Assembly: GCA_034667545.1 (NCBI GenBank)
Contig: JAXDJR010000125.1
Span: 1-9,718 of the forward strand
Length of the DNA: 9,718 bases
Direction of reading: 5' to 3'
From: DATAPE01 sp034667545
GTDB taxonomy: Bacteria; Actinomycetota; CADDZG01; WHSQ01
The first letter of the stretch is position 1. Every line of letters begins with the position of its first letter. The notes beneath the pieces were generated by a model, which worked only from the letters and a program-made list of their open reading frames with translations, was not told the DNA's origin and made no database searches. Positions 5,023 to 9,718 of this stretch are shown in pieces. Made by a program: the position numbers and the translations under genes.

Positions 5023-7803
5023 GTGGCGTTCAGCGAAACCAGTACCGACTCGAGCAGGCTTCAGCTCCACAGGTTCTTCACCACCGAGGGCGTGCACCCC
5101 TACGACGAGGTCGAGTGGGAGCTTCGGGATTCGGTGATCAAGAACTACCGCACGGGCGAGATCGCCTTCGAGCAGAAGGAAGTCGAGTTTCCCCGGTCGT
5201 GGTCCCAGAACGCCACGAACATCGCCGCCCAGAAGTACTTCCGCGGCTCCCCTGGGACCCCGGAGCGCGAGCGGTCGGTGCGCCAGATGATCGACAGGGT
5301 CGTCGATCGCTACCACGAAGAAGGCGTTGCCCGGGGCTACTTCGCCGACGCCGGCGAGGCGCAGATCTTCAAAGACGAGCTCACCCATCTGCTCCTGACG
5401 CAGAAGGCTGCCTTCAACTCGCCGGTCTGGTTCAACGTGGGGTGGCGCCCGAAGGGCCAAGAGCAGGTCTCAGCTTGCTTCATCCTCTCGGTCGAAGACG
5501 AGATGAACTCGATCCTCAACTGGTACGTGGAAGAGGGAACGATCTTCAAGCACGGTTCCGGTGCGGGACTCAACCTCTCGCGGATCCGGTCCTCGAGAGA
5601 GCGGTTGAAGTCGGGCGGAACCGCATCCGGTCCGGTGTCGTTCATGCGAGGGGCGGATTCGTCCGCGGGCACCATCAAGTCGGGCGGTGCCACACGGCGC
5701 GCGGCGAAGATGGTCGTGCTGAACGTCGACCATCCCGATATCCGGGACTTCATCTGGTGCAAGGCCCTCGAAGAGCGCAAAGCGCGAGCGCTGCGGGCAG
5801 CCGGATTCGACATGGATCTGGACGGCAAGGATGCGCATTCGATCCAGTACCAGAATGCGAACAACTCGGTTCGCGTGAATGACGACTTCATGAAAGCCGT
5901 CCTCGAAGAGGGCACGTGGAAGCTGCGGGCTGTAACCACCGGCGAGACGCTCGAAGAGGTTCCCGCCAAGGACCTCTTCCGCGAGATCGCAGAGACAGCG
6001 TGGGAGTGTGCCGATCCCGGGATGCAGTACGACACGACCATCAACGACTGGCACACCTGCCCGAACAGTGGGCCGATCAACGCTTCGAATCCATGTTCCG
6101 AATACATGCACGTGGACAACAGCAGCTGCAACCTGGCCAGTCTGAACCTGCTCAAGTTCCTCGATGACAACGACAGGTTCGACATCGAGGCCTACAAGCA
6201 TGCGGTCGAGATTATGTTCGTTGCCCAGGAGATCTCGGTCGGGTTCGCCTCCTATCCCACGCCAAAGATCACCGAGAACTCGCACCGGTTCCGTCAGCTC
6301 GGTCAGGGCTACACGAACCTCGGTGCGTTGTTGATGGCGCAAGGCCTTGCGTACGACTCCGATGCGGGCCGGGCGTGGGCCGCAGCGATCACCGCAATCA
6401 TGACCGGGCATTGCTACGCCACCTCGGCCAAGCTCGCGCAGCGCGTGGGGGCCTTCGACGCCTACGAAGAGAACAAAGAGCCGATGCTTCGCGTGATCAA
6501 GAAGCATCTGGCGGCCGCGTGTGAGATCCCTGAGAACCTGGCCCCCGGAGAGCTTGTGGCCGCGGCCCGTCAGACGTGGCACGAAGCGCTCGAGCTTGGC
6601 GAGATCCATGGCTACCGCAATGCGCAGGCAACCGTTCTGGCTCCGTGCGGAACCACAGGGCTCTTGATGGACTCGGACACGACGGGCATCGAGCCCGACC
6701 TTGCACTGAAGAAGACCAAGAAGTTGGTAGGTGGCGGAACGATGTCGATAGTGAACCAGACGGTTCCTCGTGCGCTTCGCAAGCTGGGCTACAGCGAGCC
6801 GCAGATTGCAGAGATCGTGGCCTACATCGATCAGAACTCACACGTCATCGATGCCCCACACCTTCGGGAAGAGCATCTCAGCGTGTTCGACACTGCGATG
6901 GGCGAGCGCTCGATCCATTACATGGGGCACGTCAAGATGATGGCTGCAGTACAGCCTGCGATCTCCGGCGCTATCTCGAAGACGGTGAACCTTCCCGAGA
7001 ACGTCTCGGTCGAAGACGTCGAGCAGGTCTACATCGAAGGATGGCGCTTGGGACTGAAGGCGCTGGCGCTCTACCGTGACAACTGCAAAGTCGGCCAGCC
7101 GCTGTCGGCGTCGAAGAAGGGCGACGACAAGAGGGACGTGACCGCCACCGCCCAACCCGAACCGATCCGTCGGCGGCTGCCCAAGGCTCGTCGTTCGATG
7201 ACATTCAAGTTCCGTGTCGCGGACACAGAGGGCTACCTCACTGCGGGCGAGTTCCCCGAGGGAGGAGTCGGCGAGATCTTCCTGAGGGTGGCGAAGCAGG
7301 GTTCCACGCTGTCCGGAGTGATGGATGCATTCGCTATCTCCATCTCGATGGGTCTTCAATACGGAGTGCCGCTGGCGGCGTACGTAAAGCAGTTCTGCAA
7401 CACCCGCTTCGAGCCTTCCGGCATGACCGACGACGCCGAACTGCGGATAGCAACCTCGATCCTCGACTACGTCTTCCGCAGACTTGCAGTGCACTACCTC
7501 ACTCCGGAAGAGAGGCACGGGCTCGGGATCAGAACGTCCGGTGAGCGTCAGGCCGAGATCGAGTCCAAGATCGACGGGGGAGTCGCAAGCGAGCCGAACG
7601 GCAACGGCAACGGGAGTGGAAACGGGAATGGAAACGGAAACGGAAGCGGGCACGCCAGCGATGAAGGGGTGATAGTTCTTGCCCCCGTCGCCAGCGCCCA
7701 CATCGGTTCATTGCCGTTCTGCGGTACCTGTGGGACCCAGATGCAACCGGCGGGATCGTGCTTCGCATGCACGTCATGCGGTTCGACAAGCGGATGCTCC
7801 TGA
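5023..7803 (+). CDS. nrdJ: Class II (adenosylcobalamin-dependent) ribonucleotide reductase NrdJ
   Basis: A 926-residue enzyme that reduces ribonucleotides to deoxyribonucleotides using a radical made from adenosylcobalamin, so it needs no oxygen. The active-site motif N356-P-C358-S-E360 gives the thiyl-radical Cys with its Asn and Glu partners. C152 (SACFIL) and C369 (SSCNLASLNL) are the redox pair by analogy with NrdA C225/C462. PCGTTG (541-546) and GGTMS belong to the barrel. A C-terminal domain follows about residue 725, then an 18-residue Asn-Gly linker (859-876) and a Cys-rich tail (C900, C903, C913, C916, C919, C925), probably a zinc ribbon plus the mobile re-reducing cysteines. The GTG at 5023 has GGGAG 9 nt upstream. 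It is the first gene of a probable five-gene operon and lies behind two NrdR boxes. Confidence 0.97.
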   Translation: MAFSETSTDSSRLQLHRFFTTEGVHPYDEVEWELRDSVIKNYRTGEIAFEQKEVEFPRSWSQNATNIAAQKYFRGSPGTPERERSVRQMIDRVVDRYHEEGVARGYFADAGEAQIFKDELTHLLLTQKAAFNSPVWFNVGWRPKGQEQVSACFILSVEDEMNSILNWYVEEGTIFKHGSGAGLNLSRIRSSRERLKSGGTASGPVSFMRGADSSAGTIKSGGATRRAAKMVVLNVDHPDIRDFIWCKALEERKARALRAAGFDMDLDGKDAHSIQYQNANNSVRVNDDFMKAVLEEGTWKLRAVTTGETLEEVPAKDLFREIAETAWECADPGMQYDTTINDWHTCPNSGPINASNPCSEYMHVDNSSCNLASLNLLKFLDDNDRFDIEAYKHAVEIMFVAQEISVGFASYPTPKITENSHRFRQLGQGYTNLGALLMAQGLAYDSDAGRAWAAAITAIMTGHCYATSAKLAQRVGAFDAYEENKEPMLRVIKKHLAAACEIPENLAPGELVAAARQTWHEALELGEIHGYRNAQATVLAPCGTTGLLMDSDTTGIEPDLALKKTKKLVGGGTMSIVNQTVPRALRKLGYSEPQIAEIVAYIDQNSHVIDAPHLREEHLSVFDTAMGERSIHYMGHVKMMAAVQPAISGAISKTVNLPENVSVEDVEQVYIEGWRLGLKALALYRDNCKVGQPLSASKKGDDKRDVTATAQPEPIRRRLPKARRSMTFKFRVADTEGYLTAGEFPEGGVGEIFLRVAKQGSTLSGVMDAFAISISMGLQYGVPLAAYVKQFCNTRFEPSGMTDDAELRIATSILDYVFRRLAVHYLTPEERHGLGIRTSGERQAEIESKIDGGVASEPNGNGNGSGNGNGNGNGSGHASDEGVIVLAPVASAHIGSLPFCGTCGTQMQPAGSCFACTSCGSTSGCS
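7597..7650 (+). repeat. Low-complexity Asn-Gly repeat in nrdJ
   Basis: A degenerate AAC-GGN hexanucleotide repeat encodes NGNGNGSGNGNGNGNGSG, residues 859-876 of NrdJ. It forms a flexible tether between the catalytic body and the cysteine tail. The codons vary (GGC, GGG, GGA; AAC, AAT), so it is not a recent perfect duplication. Confidence 0.85.
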
Positions 7804-8021
7804 GGGATATGAAGAGCTCCATCAAACGGTGCAGCGAGTGCGGGGCCGAGCTTCGGCACGGTCTCGCAACCTGCCCGTTGTGTGGGGCCGACGAGAACGC
7901 GGCGGGTTCGAAGGATTCGTGGGCGGCACCTCCGGTCGAAGTCGACAGCTACCAATCGAACGTCCGGCACCTCCGGGAGCAGCTCAAGAAGCTGCGAGAC
8001 GATCATCCGGAGGCGGTGTGA
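7794..8021 (+). CDS. Small zinc-ribbon protein of unknown function between nrdJ and nrdR
   Basis: A 75-residue protein if it starts at the ATG at 7794 (overlapping nrdJ by 10 nt), or 70 residues from the ATG at 7809 just after the nrdJ stop. Neither start has a well-spaced ribosome-binding site, so translation may be coupled to nrdJ. Counted from 7809, C8-x2-C11 (RCSECGAEL) and C22-x2-C25 (TCPLCGAD) form a treble-cysteine zinc ribbon of the kind seen in many short zinc_ribbon proteins. A linker rich in Ala, Ser and Pro follows, then a charged helix (NVRHLREQLKKLRDD, 51-65). No catalytic motif or membrane segment is present. Its place in the operon suggests a link to NrdJ or to dNTP control, but I do not recognise a characterised homologue and give no function. 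Confidence 0.72.
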   Translation: MLLRDMKSSIKRCSECGAELRHGLATCPLCGADENAAGSKDSWAAPPVEVDSYQSNVRHLREQLKKLRDDHPEAV

Positions 8022-8032
8022 ACCGGCCGCCG

Positions 8033-8038
8033 TACCAT
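8033..8038 (+). promoter_or_regulatory. Candidate -10 element for leaderless nrdR transcript
   Basis: TACCAT lies at exactly -12 to -7 from the nrdR GTG and no Shine-Dalgarno sits at proper distance before that codon. The element may give nrdR an internal, leaderless promoter besides read-through from nrdJ. No -35 is visible. The layout is the same as before dapF. Confidence 0.3.
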
Positions 8039-8044
8039 CGCTAG

Positions 8045-8515
8045 GTGCGGTGTCCGTACTGCGACTCTGAAGAGGACAAGGTTGTCGACTCGCGCATGGC
8101 CGAAGAGGGCCGCGCTATCCGTAGGCGACGGGAATGCATCAATTGCGGTCGCAGGTACACGACTTTTGAGCGGGCCGAAGAGACCCCACTTTTGGTTCGC
8201 AAGCGTGGGGGAGTCGAGGAGCCGTTCGACCGCAACAAGATCATCAGCGGCTTGATGAAGGCGTGCAAGAACCGGCCGGTCGCGCCGGGCGCAGTGGAGG
8301 CGATCGCCGAAGACGTTGAAGAAGCCATGCGCGCCGATGCGCCGCGACCGGTGCCGTCATCGGAGATCGGTCGCGACGTGCTCGAACGACTGCGGCAACT
8401 CGACGACGTCGCCTACCTACGCTTCGCTTCCGTTTACAAGGACTTTCAAGAGCTGGACGACTTCGAGCGCGAGCTCGGCGTGCTGCTCAAGAGGTCTCCA
8501 CCCAAGGGGCCATGA
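8045..8515 (+). CDS. nrdR: NrdR, transcriptional repressor of ribonucleotide reductase genes
   Basis: A 156-residue regulator that senses ATP/dATP through an ATP-cone and represses nrd genes by binding tandem NrdR boxes. The N-terminal zinc ribbon has C3, C6, C31 and C34 (RCPYC, CINCGRRYTTFER). The ATP-cone runs from about 49 to 139, with LLVRKRGGVEEPFDRNKIISGL at its start. Length is typical (about 150-160). The GTG at 8045 begins the expected MRCPYC sequence; there is no ribosome-binding site at normal distance. It is 23 nt after the zinc-ribbon gene, and its stop overlaps the dut start (ATGATGA). Its likely targets are the two boxes upstream of nrdJ. Confidence 0.97.
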   Translation: MRCPYCDSEEDKVVDSRMAEEGRAIRRRRECINCGRRYTTFERAEETPLLVRKRGGVEEPFDRNKIISGLMKACKNRPVAPGAVEAIAEDVEEAMRADAPRPVPSSEIGRDVLERLRQLDDVAYLRFASVYKDFQELDDFERELGVLLKRSPPKGP

Positions 8516-8946
8516 TGAAGATCGAGATCAAGAGGTTGGACGAGGGGGTTCCCCTTCCTTCTTATGCCACGGCCGGTGATGCAGGGTTAGATCTCTGTGC
8601 AGCGGAGGAGGTGACCCTCAAGCCGGGAGAGCGCGCCGTCGTCGGCACCGGTGTTGCGGTTGCTATCCCGGATGGTTGTGCAGGTTTCGTTCATGCCCGT
8701 TCGGGGCGTGCTTTGCGAGAGGGCCTCGCGCTCGTCAACGCACCGGGTCTGATCGATTCCGGCTATCGAGGAGAGATAAAGGTGGTTGTAGTCAACCTGG
8801 ATAACTCCGAGGCATTGGAGATCAGACGCGGCGAGAAGATAGCGCAGCTGGTAGTTCAGCCTGTCGAACGAGTGAACTTGGAGGTCGTCGACGAGCTACC
8901 GGCGTCACCGAGGGGGGCCGGCGGCTTCGGCAGCACCGGGTGGTGA
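8515..8946 (+). CDS. dut: Deoxyuridine 5'-triphosphate nucleotidohydrolase (dUTPase)
   Basis: A 143-residue trimeric-type dUTPase that hydrolyses dUTP to dUMP and pyrophosphate, keeping uracil out of DNA and feeding dTMP synthesis. All five motifs are seen: 1, AGDAGLDL (20-27); 2, ARSGRA (61-66); 3, NAPGLIDSGYRGEIKV (75-90) with catalytic D81 and base-stacking Y84; 4, RRGEKIAQLVVQP (104-116); 5, RGAGGFGSTG (133-142). Motif 2 is usually PRSG(L/S)A, so Pro to Ala at 61 and Arg at 65 are unusual but leave the key Ser. I prefer the ATG at 8515 because AGGGG is 5 nt upstream; the ATG at 8512 would add one Met. It is coupled to nrdR and to the next gene. Confidence 0.95.
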   Translation: MKIEIKRLDEGVPLPSYATAGDAGLDLCAAEEVTLKPGERAVVGTGVAVAIPDGCAGFVHARSGRALREGLALVNAPGLIDSGYRGEIKVVVVNLDNSEALEIRRGEKIAQLVVQPVERVNLEVVDELPASPRGAGGFGSTGW

Positions 8947-9347
8947 GCCGGTGGGAACCACCGGCCCTCGAGGGCATCCTCGAGACGGTTCTCTACTGCA
9001 CGACAGGCACCGAAGAGGCGACGAGGAAGTTCTATCAAGACGTGCTCGGCTTGCGCCGGATCGGCGGTTCGTCCTACCGGGTGGGAGGGGATGTCTTCTT
9101 GCTCTTCAATTCGGACAAGTCAGGGGTCCAGACCGAACCTCCACCGCACGGTGCTTCGGGAGGCGTCCACGTCTGTTTCCTTACCTCACCGGATGCATAT
9201 GAAGGGTGGCAGAGCAAAATCGCCGGCTCGGATATCGAGTTCATACAGGAGATCACGTGGGACGAGAGCGGCTTCCGGTCCTTCTATTTCAAGGACCCGG
9301 CCGGGAATCTGCTTGAGATAGCCGATGGTGATCTATGGCCGCCCTAG
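8943..9347 (+). CDS. VOC-family (glyoxalase/bleomycin-resistance/dioxygenase fold) protein
   Basis: A 134-residue protein with the two-module beta-alpha-beta-beta-beta fold of the VOC superfamily. Module one has LYCTTGTEEATRKFYQDVLGL (18-37). Module two has GVHVCFL (74-80) and ends with the hallmark FYFKDPAGNLLEI (114-126). Of the four usual metal ligands, H76 and E125 are present. The first-strand His is replaced by Tyr18 and the module-one Glu by a Phe (VFLLF), so a normal glyoxalase I centre is unlikely. GTG at 8943 overlaps the dut stop as GTGA (GTG at 8940 is equally possible), with no strong ribosome-binding site, so it is probably coupled. Function unknown; the operon link to nucleotide metabolism is positional only. 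Confidence 0.85.
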   Translation: MSRWEPPALEGILETVLYCTTGTEEATRKFYQDVLGLRRIGGSSYRVGGDVFLLFNSDKSGVQTEPPPHGASGGVHVCFLTSPDAYEGWQSKIAGSDIEFIQEITWDESGFRSFYFKDPAGNLLEIADGDLWPP

Positions 9348-9359
9348 GGGGCATCGACT

Positions 9360-9365
9360 TATAAT
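9360..9365 (+). promoter_or_regulatory. -10 element of the tRNA-Gly promoter
   Basis: A perfect TATAAT ends 9 nt before the tRNA. No good -35 lies 16-18 bp upstream. The placement fits a short-leader tRNA transcript starting near 9372. Confidence 0.6.
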
Positions 9366-9374
9366 GCGCAGTCT

Positions 9375-9446
9375 GCGGGCGTGGCTCAGTGGTAGAGCAT
9401 CACCTTGCCAAGGTGAGGGTCGCCAGTTCGAATCTGGTCGCCCGCT
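9375..9446 (+). tRNA. tRNA-Gly (anticodon GCC)
   Basis: A 72-nt cloverleaf. The acceptor stem GCGGGCG pairs with CGCCCGC (9439-9445) and the discriminator is T9446. The D arm is GCTC-AGTGGTA-GAGC, the anticodon arm TCACC-TTGCCAA-GGTGA with GCC at 9407-9409, a 5-nt variable region follows, and the T arm is GCCAG-TTCGAAT-CTGGT. The gene does not encode the 3' CCA. It follows the VOC gene by 27 bp. Confidence 0.97.
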
Positions 9447-9449
9447 CTA
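9425..9449. other. Presumed attachment-site region at the tRNA-Gly 3' end
   Basis: Tyrosine recombinases commonly use the T-arm and 3' end of tRNA genes as their chromosomal crossover site. An integrase C-terminus lies about 100 bp downstream, pointing at this tRNA. The exact core cannot be fixed here because the matching repeat at the far end of the element is outside the window. Confidence 0.35.
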
Positions 9450-9463
9450 GGAAAACCGCCTCT

Positions 9464-9491
9464 GACCTGCACTTTGTCTGGCCGGCAGGTC
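9464..9491. repeat. Inverted repeat between tRNA and integrase (1)
   Basis: GACCTGC (9464-9470) and GCAGGTC (9485-9491) are perfect inverted arms around a 14-nt centre. The repeat could be an integrase or excisionase binding site, or a weak hairpin at the end of the transcripts. It lacks a T-run. Confidence 0.35.
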
Positions 9492-9506
9492 TGGCAACTA
9501 GGACCG

Positions 9507-9524
9507 TGCTGCAAAAGTGCAGCA
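9507..9524. repeat. Inverted repeat between tRNA and integrase (2)
   Basis: TGCTGCA-AAAG-TGCAGCA forms a perfect 7-bp stem with a 4-nt loop, 25 bp beyond the integrase stop on its transcript. It may end the integrase mRNA or be a recombinase arm site. No T-tract follows on either strand. Confidence 0.4.
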
Positions 9525-9549
9525 GATATGCGACAAGAATCTGGACACG

Positions 9550-9718
9550 CTACAGAGCCGCCCTGATCTCGGCGTCGAGCTTGTCGAGCAACTCCGCGTC
9601 ATGGCCTTCATACAGGTGGCCGTAGCGGTCGATGGTGGTCCTGATCGATCCATGGCCGAGCCGATCCTTTATCTGCTGCTGACTCCACCCCTGGGCGATC
9701 AGGATGCTCGCGCAGGTA
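9550..9718 (-). CDS. Tyrosine recombinase / integrase, C-terminal end (runs off right edge)
   Basis: Fifty-five codons plus stop are visible on the minus strand (first whole codon 9717-9715, TAG at 9552-9550). The protein begins TCASILIAQGWSQQQI and continues with LGHGSIRTTIDRYGH. This is the C-terminal catalytic segment of the phage integrase family: helix, Q-x-IKDRLGH with the conserved His, then the nucleophilic Tyr in the DRYGH motif (residue 32 of the visible part). A short acidic tail (LLDKLDAEIRAAL) follows. The bulk of the protein, including the Arg residues, lies beyond the window. Its 3' end faces the tRNA-Gly gene 103 bp away, so it is probably the integrase of an element that entered at that tRNA. 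Confidence 0.88.
   Translation of the reverse strand, partial: TCASILIAQGWSQQQIKDRLGHGSIRTTIDRYGHLYEGHDAELLDKLDAEIRAAL

Noticed and set aside
4980..5882. Plus-strand frame overlapping the start of nrdJ
   Set aside because: Out-of-frame shadow of nrdJ with an Arg-rich, family-free translation.
5470..6609. Long minus-strand frame inside nrdJ
   Set aside because: Antisense shadow of strongly conserved NrdJ sequence.
7597..7650. Short repeats as a CRISPR-like array
   Set aside because: They are an in-frame degenerate Asn-Gly coding repeat with no spacers.
9389..9625. Plus-strand frame beginning inside the tRNA (MVEHHLAKVRV...)
   Set aside because: It is a translation of the tRNA-Gly gene and of the antisense strand near the integrase, a common false gene call.

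Overview
The window looks like a core chromosomal segment of a high-GC Gram-positive-type bacterium, most likely a member of the Actinomycetota, possibly a deep or uncultured lineage. Three things point there. The gene order dapF - hflX - lexA - divergent LysM gene - nrdR matches, as I recall it, the M. tuberculosis neighbourhood Rv2726c-Rv2718c. The LexA operators are of the GAAC-N4-GTTC type. The ribonucleotide reductase is the B12-dependent class II enzyme linked to nrdR, as in Streptomyces. I cannot name a genus.

Left block (1-3545): a GNAT-type acetyltransferase runs leftward off the edge. It is divergent from a rightward set dapF - dapL - hflX. dapL overlaps the end of dapF by 10 nt. 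hflX overlaps the dapL stop by 4 nt and appears to start at CTG behind a perfect AGGAGG. DapL and DapF together convert tetrahydrodipicolinate to meso-diaminopimelate for peptidoglycan and lysine. HflX is a ribosome-associated GTPase.

Middle block (3549-4764): lexA reads leftward, convergent with hflX. A small membrane-anchored LysM protein, which looks like an SOS-induced division inhibitor (ChiZ/DivS/YneA type), reads rightward. The 199-bp gap between them carries four LexA operators, two placed on each of two opposed promoters.

Right block (4914-9347): a promoter with two tandem NrdR boxes exactly 31 bp apart drives a probable operon nrdJ - small zinc-ribbon protein - nrdR - dut - VOC protein, with overlaps or short gaps throughout. 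It makes dNTPs (NrdJ), senses and represses by nucleotide pool (NrdR), and removes dUTP (Dut). The zinc-ribbon and VOC genes have no assigned role.

Right edge (9360-9718): a tRNA-Gly(GCC) gene with a TATAAT promoter is followed by the C-terminal end of a leftward tyrosine recombinase. This is the classic signature of an integrative element inserted at a tRNA, so the core region probably ends here and a mobile element begins.

Most of the window is recognisable housekeeping DNA. I did not find a wholly new multi-gene system. The most interesting points are the CTG start of hflX, the four-operator SOS region with its LysM gene, the zinc-ribbon ORF between nrdJ and nrdR, and the tRNA/integrase junction.
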